Shown piece by piece: positions 1 through 6,418 of a DNA stretch of 7,884 bases (its first letter is position 1; each line of letters begins with the position of its first letter). A model generated the notes under the pieces. The model was not told where the DNA came from, did no database searches, and saw only the letters and a list, made by a program, of their open reading frames with translations. The position numbers were made by a program, and so were the translations under genes. The stretch comes from Flavobacteriales bacterium (GTDB taxonomy: Bacteria; Bacteroidota; Bacteroidia; Flavobacteriales; Flavobacteriaceae), in contig PAGT01000015.1 in NCBI GenBank assembly GCA_002705485.1, positions 1 through 7,884 on the forward strand, written 5' to 3'.

Positions 1-243
1 AAAACCTCTGACCAAATAATCTTTAACAGCAAAGATGTAATAGAGTTTAAAAATCCAAATTCTTTCGAACTCCCCTCATACAATTTAAACAGTAGTTTTA
101 TTTTTGCTCGAAATAACACATTTTTTGTTTACCCAAATAATTATAATGAATATGTCTCTATGTATAAAGATTCTTATCAACATGGAGGTGTTTCACTTGA
201 GGAAATGTTAGTTCCTTTTTTAATTTTAAGTCCTAAAAAATGA
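1..243 (+). CDS. porX: PorX, C-terminal end of the PglZ-type output domain (partial)
   Basis: This is the last 80 codons of a gene that begins outside the window, in frame from base 1 to the TGA at 241-243. The tail reads QHGGVSLEEMLVPFLILSPK, the characteristic C-terminus of Bacteroidota PorX. In that family an N-terminal CheY-like receiver is joined to a PglZ (alkaline-phosphatase-superfamily) domain; the HGG is typical of the PglZ fold. PorX is a cytoplasmic response regulator that works with PorY and a sigma factor to control type IX secretion genes. Only the tail is visible, so the receiver and metal-binding residues upstream cannot be checked. The stop overlaps the next start as ATGA (240-243), indicating translational coupling with tsaE. 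Identification rests on the tail motif and the tsaE neighbour. Confidence 0.85.
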   Translation, partial: KTSDQIIFNSKDVIEFKNPNSFELPSYNLNSSFIFARNNTFFVYPNNYNEYVSMYKDSYQHGGVSLEEMLVPFLILSPKK

Positions 244-656
244 ATTTAAATTATTCTCTGAAAGAAATTAACTTGGCAAGTGAATTTATCATTAGTAACA
301 GTAAAACGAATTGTTTTTTATTTTTTGGTCCTGTAGGAATAGGAAAAACAACATTAATAAAAGAACTGTGCACAGATTTAGGGGTTAAAGATTTGGTTAG
401 TAGTCCTACTTTTAGTATTATCAATAAATACAAAACAAATAATGATTTTATTTATCACATGGACTTATTCCGTTTGGAAAAAGTTGATGAAATTACTGAT
501 GCAGGAATAATTGAGTACTTGGACAAAGGAAAAAAGTTAATTATTGAATGGCCAGAAATTTTATTAGAAAATTTTAATTTTAATTGTACAAAAATTAATA
601 TGGAAATTATTGACGAAAAGACTAGAAAACTACATTTGAAAAATGAATTTTTTTAA
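240..656 (+). CDS. tsaE: tRNA threonylcarbamoyladenosine biosynthesis ATPase TsaE
   Basis: TsaE is the small cytoplasmic P-loop ATPase that works with TsaB and TsaD to transfer threonylcarbamoyl onto A37 of ANN-decoding tRNAs (t6A). The 138-residue length is normal. Visible motifs are Walker A GPVGIGKTT (residues 30-38), the SPTF switch-like motif (55-58), HMDLFRL (73-79) and the Walker-B-like IIEWPE (101-106), all in the family order. The ATG at 240 overlaps the porX stop by 4 bp, and the 3' end overlaps the following membrane-protein gene by 14 bp (643-656), so the three genes are probably co-transcribed and translationally coupled. No promoter is needed or seen between them. Adjacency of porX and tsaE is, from memory, a common arrangement in flavobacteria. 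Confidence 0.95.
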   Translation: MNLNYSLKEINLASEFIISNSKTNCFLFFGPVGIGKTTLIKELCTDLGVKDLVSSPTFSIINKYKTNNDFIYHMDLFRLEKVDEITDAGIIEYLDKGKKLIIEWPEILLENFNFNCTKINMEIIDEKTRKLHLKNEFF

Positions 657-978
657 AAGATTTTCATACTATTTATTGGGGTTTACCTTAGGAATGTTTT
701 TTCTTTTTTATCTAATGGATCAAAAGGATGCTACGTTTAATTATTCACCTAATAAGCGAGTTTTAGCTGATATATTAAAAAAAGAATGGAAAACAAATGA
801 TTTCAATAATACAATTATAAAAAAATCAGATTTCTTAAAAAACTTTCAAGTAGATTTTTCCAGAAGCAATACAAAATTAGATTCTTGTAAAAAATATATT
901 ATATACTCTAAAATAAAAACTGAAAATATTTTTGAAGTGGTAAATTGTAAGGTTTATGCAAGTTTTACTATGTTATGA
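643..978 (+). CDS. Small single-pass membrane protein, conserved flavobacterial hypothetical
   Basis: This 111-residue protein has no recognised catalytic motif. Residues 1-7 carry K5 and R6, followed by one hydrophobic helix (about 8-25) and then a polar domain. The positive-inside rule suggests a cytoplasmic N-terminus and a periplasmic C-terminal domain. That domain holds two cysteines, C82 (in LDSCKKY) and C102 (in VVNCKVY), which could form a disulfide in the periplasm. The NTKLDSCK stretch resembles a family of short flavobacterial proteins that I recall being labelled DUF4258, but I am not certain of the label. The ATG lies inside the end of tsaE (14-bp overlap), so expression probably depends on the porX-tsaE transcript. 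Its TGA lies directly beside the reverse-strand stop of proline dehydrogenase. Function unknown. Confidence 0.8.
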   Translation: MNFFKRFSYYLLGFTLGMFFLFYLMDQKDATFNYSPNKRVLADILKKEWKTNDFNNTIIKKSDFLKNFQVDFSRSNTKLDSCKKYIIYSKIKTENIFEVVNCKVYASFTML

Positions 979-2142
979 TTTTTTCAATTTCCTTCGTTTT
1001 ATCTCTTTTTGAATTAAATTTAATTCTCTTCCAGATTGACCTTTTACAGAGGAGTTTTCCTGTGCCCTTCTTATAAGATATGGTATTAGATTTTTAACAG
1101 GTCCGAATGGTATAATTTTAAAAACATTGTATGAACTCTTAGCAAGATTAAACGAAATGTTGTCACTCATACCAAAAAGTTGTCCAAACCAAACTCTATC
1201 GTCATTGACATCAATATTATAATAGGACATTAAATCTAAAATTTTTAAAGTAGATAATTCATTATGAGATCCACAAATAAAATTAATTTGGTTTAAATTT
1301 TTAAAAACAAAGTCAATTGCAGTATCAAAATTTTTATCAGTTGTCAATTTATCTTTACAAATCGGTGATTTGTAATTATATTTAAGCGCACGATTTCTTT
1401 CCTTTTCCATGTATGCTCCCCTAACTAATTTAAAACCAAAAAGAACTTCAGGATAATCTAAAATTAATTTCTTCAAATATCGCATCCTGTCATGGCGATA
1501 CATTTGAACAGTGTTATATACTATTACTTGTTTTTTATTATATTTTATCATCATTTCAAGAGCAAGTTTATCGATTGCTTTTTGCACGAAGAATTCTTCA
1601 GCATCTATAAGAATTTTAACATTATTGTCTTTTGCTTTTTTACAGATTCCATGGAACCTGTTTTTAATCCTTGACCAACTTTCTTTTTCGTTTTCATTTA
1701 GTTTATTATTTAATGAAATTTTTTCAAAAATTGAAGCTCTTCCAATGCAAGTTGGTTTGAAAACAGTAAAAGGTATTTCTTTCTTTGATTTTGAATATTC
1801 AATAAGAGAGATTTTTTTTTCATAACAAAGATCAAAATCAGATTCATTATTAAAATCTTCAGTTGAAAAATCCAAAACTGAGTAAACATTATGTTTAAAC
1901 ATATTTTGAATTGTCAACTCACATTGCTTTTCATCTTCACCTCCGCAAAAATGGTTGTAAACGGTAGCTTTAATAATTGGTTTTAAAGGTAGTTTTAATT
2001 TTAAAGTTAAGTTAGCAACGTAGGCACCAAATTTTACTAAAAATCTGTTATTAATTATATTAAAAAGAAACTTTGCTCTAAATAGCTCTGAATCGGATTT
2101 GAGTAAAAATGCATCTTTTGTATTACTAAATAAATTTGGCAA
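973..2142 (-). CDS. Proline dehydrogenase (monofunctional, FAD-dependent)
   Basis: This enzyme oxidises L-proline to 1-pyrroline-5-carboxylate, passing electrons through FAD to the quinone pool; it is the first step of proline breakdown to glutamate. The 389-residue protein is a single PRODH barrel without the P5C dehydrogenase half found in bifunctional PutA. Motifs in order are SVLDFSTE (88-95), FKPTCIGR (128-135), ILIDAEE (177-183), VYNTVQMYRHDR (208-219), KLVRGAYMEKER (238-249), GSHNE (291-295), FGQLFGMSDNIS (319-330), and PFGPVKNLIPYLIRRAQEN (345-363), whose Arg pair 358-359 matches the proline-carboxylate-binding arginines of PutA. There is no ATG at the front: TTG at 2142-2140 is chosen because it gives the expected N-terminus (NLFSNT then LKSDSEL), an in-frame TAA lies at 2169-2167, and the first internal Met is residue 81. 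The start follows a good -7 box by about 20 bases. Confidence 0.94.
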   Translation of the reverse strand: MPNLFSNTKDAFLLKSDSELFRAKFLFNIINNRFLVKFGAYVANLTLKLKLPLKPIIKATVYNHFCGGEDEKQCELTIQNMFKHNVYSVLDFSTEDFNNESDFDLCYEKKISLIEYSKSKKEIPFTVFKPTCIGRASIFEKISLNNKLNENEKESWSRIKNRFHGICKKAKDNNVKILIDAEEFFVQKAIDKLALEMMIKYNKKQVIVYNTVQMYRHDRMRYLKKLILDYPEVLFGFKLVRGAYMEKERNRALKYNYKSPICKDKLTTDKNFDTAIDFVFKNLNQINFICGSHNELSTLKILDLMSYYNIDVNDDRVWFGQLFGMSDNISFNLAKSSYNVFKIIPFGPVKNLIPYLIRRAQENSSVKGQSGRELNLIQKEIKRRKLKKS

Positions 2143-2161
2143 AATGAAAATATTTATTAAA

Positions 2162-2169
2162 CAAATTTA
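2162..2169 (-). promoter_or_regulatory. -7 promoter box for proline dehydrogenase
   Basis: On the reverse strand this reads TAAATTTG, an exact match to the Bacteroidota -7 consensus TAnnTTTG. It places transcription start near 2158-2156, leaving a leader of roughly 15 nt before the TTG start. No convincing -33 TTG element is seen at the usual spacing. The box lies in the 75-bp region shared with the divergent aroB promoter. Confidence 0.6.
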
Positions 2170-2192
2170 AACTGTTTTTTATAAAAAAGATG

Positions 2193-2200
2193 TTAATTTG
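2193..2200 (+). promoter_or_regulatory. Probable -7 promoter box for aroB
   Basis: TTAATTTG matches TAnnTTTG at five of six defined positions. It would start transcription near 2204-2206, giving a leader of about 13 nt before the aroB ATG, similar to the leader inferred for proline dehydrogenase. A CTG at 2172-2174 is the only weak -33 candidate. Confidence is moderate because the match is imperfect in a very A+T-rich region. Confidence 0.4.
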
Positions 2201-2217
2201 TAAAAGAAGACAGTCTA

Positions 2218-3273
2218 ATGAAAGTAATAAAGTCAAATACTTATTCCATATTTTTTTTAGACTATGGGTTTAATAAACTCAAGGAATTTATAATTAAAAA
2301 TAATTACTCAAAGATTTTTGTTCACGTTGACAATAATACCAAAACACATTGTCTAAATATTTTTTATGAAAAAATTAAAAATATCGAATTTGAAATAATT
2401 ATTTCTGATGAAGGTGAAGAAAATAAAAACTTAGATTCTTGTATAAAATTATGGACAATTCTATCCAACAAGAATGCTGATAGGAAAAGTTTGATTATTA
2501 ATCTTGGTGGCGGTGTTGTTGGCGACATGGGCGGATTTGTTGCCAGCACCTACAAAAGAGGAATTGATTATATAAATATACCTACAACATTATTATCGAT
2601 GGTAGATGCATCAATTGGAGGTAAGACTGGAGTTGACTTGAACTTTTTGAAAAATCAAATTGGAACATTTTGTGAGCCTCAGATGATAGTTATAGACCCA
2701 ATATTTCTCCAAACACTTGATAAAAAAGAAATTTTAAGTGGGTATGCTGAAATTTTTAAACATTCCATAATTTCTAAGAATGAATTATTTAAAAAGTTGA
2801 CGTCAAATGTAAATTTTTCATTTTTTGATTTAGAAATTATTAAAAAGTCTATAATTATAAAAAACTCCATCGTGCTTATCGATAAAAAAGAATTAGATGA
2901 AAGAAAAGCTCTTAATTTTGGACATACATTAGGGCATGCGATTGAAACAAACTCACTCCTAAAGAAAAAAAGACTTCTACATGGTTTTGCCATTTCCATA
3001 GGATTTATTCTTGAAAGTTACATTTCTAATATCTTATTAAATTTTCCCAGAGACAAAGTCGAAATAATAAAAAAACATGTAATCAACTATTTTGGAAAAA
3101 CTAATTTTAGTTCTGACGATATAAATGATATTCAAAAATTATTGATACACGATAAAAAAAACTCACATGGTAAAGTTAATTTCTTACTTCTTCAAGATTT
3201 GGGACAGCCTTTGAACGATATGCAGGTCGACAGTTTTTTAATTAAAGAAGCATTTGATTACTACAAAAGTTAG
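2218..3273 (+). CDS. aroB: 3-dehydroquinate synthase
   Basis: AroB converts DAHP to 3-dehydroquinate using NAD+ and a divalent metal, the second step of the shikimate pathway; it is cytoplasmic. The 351 residues are the normal length. The NAD-binding segment is visible as DEGEENK (64-70) and GGGVVGDMGGFVA (97-109), followed by IPTTLLSMVDASIGGKTG (121-138). Metal ligands by family comparison are E178 (AEIFKH), H236 (NFGHTLGH) and H255 (LHG). Active-site K136, N146, K181, R229, H240 and the DKKNSHGKVNF segment (312-322) are also present. One oddity is LHGFAIS at 254-260, where most family members have HGE; position 257 is Phe. The ATG follows a plausible -7 box by 17 bases. It appears monocistronic and its TAG overlaps the end of ppc by 4 bp. 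Confidence 0.95.
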   Translation: MKVIKSNTYSIFFLDYGFNKLKEFIIKNNYSKIFVHVDNNTKTHCLNIFYEKIKNIEFEIIISDEGEENKNLDSCIKLWTILSNKNADRKSLIINLGGGVVGDMGGFVASTYKRGIDYINIPTTLLSMVDASIGGKTGVDLNFLKNQIGTFCEPQMIVIDPIFLQTLDKKEILSGYAEIFKHSIISKNELFKKLTSNVNFSFFDLEIIKKSIIIKNSIVLIDKKELDERKALNFGHTLGHAIETNSLLKKKRLLHGFAISIGFILESYISNILLNFPRDKVEIIKKHVINYFGKTNFSSDDINDIQKLLIHDKKNSHGKVNFLLLQDLGQPLNDMQVDSFLIKEAFDYYKS

Positions 3274-5852
3274 GCAGAGTTTCTGCTGGCATTAATATTT
3301 CCAAACAATGATCTTGTAACCATATTTTCGTAAACATTAACTTTCAACGACGATTTCTGGTTAGAAAGTTCTGATATTTTCTTTAAAGCGTGCTGCTGTA
3401 TAGTTATTAAAGGCAAAACGATTTCCTCTCTTTTATTGATTGAATCTCTATTTGCAGGTTCATTTTCCATTAATTGTTTAAAACCAGTTAATTTTAAAAT
3501 CATTGACTTTGACAAAATGTATTCTTCATAAATTAATTTCCAAAAATCACCATATTCAGAATCATCTTTCATATAGGCAGTAAGCTTAAAAAAAGACTTG
3601 GTTAAACTCATCATACTATTAGAAATAAGTGTTCTGAAAAATGAGGAGTTTTTGTACAATTTTTTTAATTCAGAAAACCTATTATGATCATCGAAATATT
3701 TTAATGCGGATCCAACTCCAAAAAAACCTGGAACATTTTGTTTCAATTGACTCCAGCTCCCGACAAAAGGGATTGCTCTCAAAGATTTAAAGTCAAATTC
3801 ACCATCAATATTACCTCTTTTTGATGGTCTACTTCCAATATTTGTTCTTGAATAGTATTTAATTGTAGTCATGTTTTCAAGATATGGAATAAATTTTGGG
3901 TGATTTTTAAAATCATTATAAGCTTGATAGCTAATGTTTGCTAATTTTTCCAATAAAGCCTTATCATCATTACTTGCATTATTTTTTTTGACATTTATTA
4001 CCCGATTTTGCAAACCAGCACTCAAAAGCTGCTCTAAATTATACTGACAAGAGTCCACAGTTCCAAAATTTGAACTAATGGTTTGTCCTTGAATTGTCAA
4101 TTGAATTTGATCTGATTCTACAAAATCTCCCAGTGAAGCATAAAACTTGTGAGTATTTCCTCCTCCTCTTGCAGGTGGACCTCCTCTTCCATCAAAAAAA
4201 ACAACCTTTATACCAAATTTTCTAGATATTGATGTTAATGATTCTTTAGCCTTCAAAATACTCCAATTAGCCATGAAATATCCTCCGTCTTTGGTGCCAT
4301 CGGAAAAACCAAGCATTATTGTTTGTTCATTGTTTCTATTTTTTAAATGATTTCTATAGGTCTTATTTTGGTAAACAGCAGTCATAACAGAATTTGCGTT
4401 TTCTAAGTCAGAGACAGTTTCAAAAAGAGGAACAATATCAACTGTTGGATTAGACCAGTTACTTAGTCTGAACATTGCAAATACTTCAAGAATATTGACA
4501 GCTGTTTGATTATTACTTATGATGTATCTATTTGAACCTCTTTCTCCATTAGATTTTTGGATTATCTTCATTGATCTAATTGACTCAAGTGTCGATTTAA
4601 GCAAATTATTTTTAATTGAGTTAGGACTTAAATCACCTTTAAGTTTTGAAAGAAAAATTAATTTTTGATTAATATCCATCTCATCATACAGCACATCATT
4701 ACTAATTGATTTATTTAAACTTAAAATCTTTATTATTTCATTAAATGCTTTACTATGTATTCTCGAGTCCTGACGAATATCTAAAGTAGCAAAATGATAA
4801 CCGAAAATGTTTACTTTGTTTATCAAGTCATCTAGTTCATCAAGAAATAAAGACTTATGTTGTTTTATTATAATTTGTCTAATAAGACTTAATCTGTTTT
4901 TAAAATCGTTGAGCTTGATAAATGGTTCCTGAGAAGAATCTAGTATACTTTTGTATAGTTTATTTTCAATTTCAATAATTTCCGACTCAACATTTTTAAA
5001 AGTTAATCTTCTTCGAAGCTTTTTTACGTCTCTATAATAATTTTTAATTATATCACTTCTTAATTTCTTAGCTGTCTTTATTGTTGTCTTTGTTGTGACA
5101 TTTGGGTTTCCATCCCTGTCTCCACCAGGCCAAAAACCTAAATTAATTAAATCGGTAGGGAAATTATCTCCGTTAAAAATATTTGTTTTAATATATTTAT
5201 AAATATTGCTAATTGACTGGTAAAAGACATTTTCTAAATACCACGTTAGACTTACAGCCTCGTCAAAAGGAGTTGGTTTTTTATTTTTAAAAAAAGGTGT
5301 TTTTCCAAGTTGAGATAATAATGACTTAATCTCATTAAGATCATTTTTTTTTACTGCTTTTGTAAGATCTGTTATGATGCCAAGAACAGAGCCAGGGTAA
5401 AATTGAGTAGGATGGGCAGTTAAAACAGGTCTAACTTTAAAATGAAAAAGATTTTTTTTGAGTTCTTTTTTTTTATTCTTTGATTCTACCTCTTCTTTGA
5501 GAGATCTCATTGTACCAATTCCATCTAAATTATTTATTTCAGAAAAAGCAGCATCCTCAACAGCATCAAATAAGACAATTTGACGTTCAATATATTTTAT
5601 GAAATTAAAAAGCAAGTCAATACGAAACTTTTCCTTTTTGTCATTTAAATATAAATTAAAGAAGTTTTCGACTATTTCTGAAGGGTTTAAATTGTTTTTG
5701 TATCCTTCATCGCAAATTCTTTTAAACAATGAAAGCAAAACACCTGTATTTTTTATGCTGTCATAAGGTAGTGTAGAAAAAACGCTGTTATAAACCTCAA
5801 ATTTCGATAAAACTTTTTCCCTAAATCTATCTCTTTTGGCTAATTTCCTCAA
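3270..5852 (-). CDS. ppc: Phosphoenolpyruvate carboxylase
   Basis: PEPC adds bicarbonate to PEP to give oxaloacetate, replenishing the TCA cycle; it is a cytoplasmic homotetramer in the family. The 860 residues are near full length. Motifs in order are VLTAHPTQ with catalytic H147 (143-150), GFWPGGDRDGNPNVT (239-253), FETVSDLENA (477-486), MLGFSDGTKDGG (513-524), FFDGRGGPPARGGG (552-565), NIGSRPSKR (671-679), RAIPFVGSWSQ (692-702) and the C-terminal RNSA (857-860), equivalent to the usual RNTG. R562, R808 and N858 align by eye with E. coli allosteric residues R587, R832 and N881, suggesting inhibition by aspartate or malate. HPTQ for HPTE and FDGRGG for FHGRGG look like features of the Bacteroidota subgroup. 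The start is TTG at 5852-5850: the frame opens only at the TAA ending the upstream Lrp gene and the first internal Met is residue 115. It lies 9 nt after that gene, so co-transcription is likely. Confidence 0.95.
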   Translation of the reverse strand: MRKLAKRDRFREKVLSKFEVYNSVFSTLPYDSIKNTGVLLSLFKRICDEGYKNNLNPSEIVENFFNLYLNDKKEKFRIDLLFNFIKYIERQIVLFDAVEDAAFSEINNLDGIGTMRSLKEEVESKNKKKELKKNLFHFKVRPVLTAHPTQFYPGSVLGIITDLTKAVKKNDLNEIKSLLSQLGKTPFFKNKKPTPFDEAVSLTWYLENVFYQSISNIYKYIKTNIFNGDNFPTDLINLGFWPGGDRDGNPNVTTKTTIKTAKKLRSDIIKNYYRDVKKLRRRLTFKNVESEIIEIENKLYKSILDSSQEPFIKLNDFKNRLSLIRQIIIKQHKSLFLDELDDLINKVNIFGYHFATLDIRQDSRIHSKAFNEIIKILSLNKSISNDVLYDEMDINQKLIFLSKLKGDLSPNSIKNNLLKSTLESIRSMKIIQKSNGERGSNRYIISNNQTAVNILEVFAMFRLSNWSNPTVDIVPLFETVSDLENANSVMTAVYQNKTYRNHLKNRNNEQTIMLGFSDGTKDGGYFMANWSILKAKESLTSISRKFGIKVVFFDGRGGPPARGGGNTHKFYASLGDFVESDQIQLTIQGQTISSNFGTVDSCQYNLEQLLSAGLQNRVINVKKNNASNDDKALLEKLANISYQAYNDFKNHPKFIPYLENMTTIKYYSRTNIGSRPSKRGNIDGEFDFKSLRAIPFVGSWSQLKQNVPGFFGVGSALKYFDDHNRFSELKKLYKNSSFFRTLISNSMMSLTKSFFKLTAYMKDDSEYGDFWKLIYEEYILSKSMILKLTGFKQLMENEPANRDSINKREEIVLPLITIQQHALKKISELSNQKSSLKVNVYENMVTRSLFGNINASRNSA
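3274..3286. terminator. Small stem-loop at the aroB/ppc convergence, possible weak bidirectional terminator
   Basis: GCAGA-GTT-TCTGC forms a perfect 5-bp stem with a 3-nt loop directly after the aroB stop and inside the last codons of ppc. It is notably G+C-rich for this window. In the aroB direction there is no proper T-run after it. In the ppc direction it is followed, just past the TAA, by CTTTTG. The stem is short, so this is only a candidate; it may simply reflect the codons for the conserved ppc C-terminus. Confidence 0.3.
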
Positions 5853-5861
5853 AACTGTAAT

Positions 5862-6341
5862 TTACAATTCGTTAAAAATTTTGTGCATCAATCTTTTTTT
5901 ATCATTAATACTTTCTTCCAAAGATATCATTGTTTCAGTCCTGTTTACTCCCTCAATATCATCAATAGCAAATATTATTTCTTTGGCGTGGTCAGTACTT
6001 TTAGCTCTAACTTTACAAAAAATGTTAAATTTCCCTGTGGTTATGTGAGCAACAGTAACAAAAGGCATAGATTCTAACTTTTGCAAAACGAATTTGGTTT
6101 GATGAGTTTTCTCTAAAAAAATTCCAATATATGCAATAAAAGTATACCCTAATTTCTTGTAGTCTAATGAAAGAGATGAACCTTTAATTATTCCGGCATC
6201 TTCCATTTTTTTTACTCTGACATGTACAGTTCCAGCAGATATTAAAAGTTTTTTAGCTATATCCGTGAAAGCTGTTCTTGTGTTGTCAATTAGTAAATCA
6301 AGGATTTGCCTGTCAATTTCGTCTAGTTTGATTATGCCCAT
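5862..6341 (-). CDS. Lrp/AsnC-family transcriptional regulator
   Basis: The 159-residue protein has the standard layout: an N-terminal winged HTH (about 5-52; LDEIDRQILDLLIDN, then recognition helix in SAGTVHVRVKKMEDAGII) and a C-terminal RAM ligand-binding/oligomerisation domain (about 66-145), with the effector-loop region at TGKFNIFCKVRA (102-113). Family members assemble as dimers to octamers and usually sense amino acids; the effector cannot be read from sequence. The ATG at 6341-6339 follows an exact -7 box by 20 bases. ppc follows after 9 nt, in the same reading frame beyond the stop, suggesting a two-gene unit in which ppc output may be tied to the regulator. A 15-bp dyad abutting its own -7 box suggests autoregulation. 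The sequence closely resembles a highly conserved flavobacterial Lrp orthologue. Targets elsewhere are unknown. Confidence 0.95.
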   Translation of the reverse strand: MGIIKLDEIDRQILDLLIDNTRTAFTDIAKKLLISAGTVHVRVKKMEDAGIIKGSSLSLDYKKLGYTFIAYIGIFLEKTHQTKFVLQKLESMPFVTVAHITTGKFNIFCKVRAKSTDHAKEIIFAIDDIEGVNRTETMISLEESINDKKRLMHKIFNEL

Positions 6342-6361
6342 TTGTTTTTTTTAGAAGAAAA

Positions 6362-6369
6362 CAAATATA
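6362..6369 (-). promoter_or_regulatory. -7 promoter box for the Lrp-ppc unit
   Basis: The reverse strand reads TATATTTG, an exact TAnnTTTG match. Inferred transcription start is near 6358-6356, giving a leader of roughly 16 nt before the ATG. No -33 TTG is found at the standard distance; the only nearby TTTG is too close (12 nt). Its upstream side directly touches the 15-bp dyad at 6370-6384. Confidence 0.6.
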
Positions 6370-6384
6370 TTGAATTATTTTCAA
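6370..6384. promoter_or_regulatory. Candidate Lrp-family operator (15-bp dyad)
   Basis: TTGAA-TTATT-TTCAA is a perfect dyad with 5-bp arms around an A+T core, the size and form typical of Lrp/AsnC-family sites. It fills the space directly upstream of the -7 box of the Lrp gene, so occupancy would block RNA polymerase. This suggests negative autoregulation, which is common in this family. The dyad is observed; the binding protein is inferred. Confidence 0.45.
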
Positions 6385-6400
6385 ATAAATCCTTAATTGT

Positions 6401-6410
6401 TTGAATTATT
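6401..6410 (+). repeat. Second copy of TTGAATTATT, 31 bp from the first
   Basis: The ten bases TTGAATTATT at 6370-6379 recur exactly here, 31 bp apart start to start, close to three helical turns. The copy contains one arm and the core of the dyad at 6370-6384, but its other arm (CGTAA) does not match. It could be a secondary half-site for an oligomeric Lrp protein wrapping the DNA. Confidence 0.4.
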
Positions 6411-6418
6411 CGTAATAA

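Noticed and set aside
1511..1825. Open frame on the forward strand with hydrophobic content, antisense to proline dehydrogenase
   Set aside because: It lies wholly inside a well-supported gene on the other strand, has no promoter box, and its hydrophobic, Phe-rich composition is what the complement of A/G-rich codons produces.
2143..2217. Possible riboswitch or attenuator in the proline dehydrogenase/aroB gap
   Set aside because: The gap is 75 bp and the inferred leaders are only about 13-15 nt, too short for a structured RNA element.
2679..2999. Reverse-strand open frame inside aroB
   Set aside because: It is a shadow of conserved aroB codons with a low-complexity Ser/Phe-rich translation and no recognisable domain.
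5836..6077. Forward-strand frames across the ppc/Lrp junction
   Set aside because: They are antisense to two confidently identified genes, have no promoter box, and their translation resembles no known protein.
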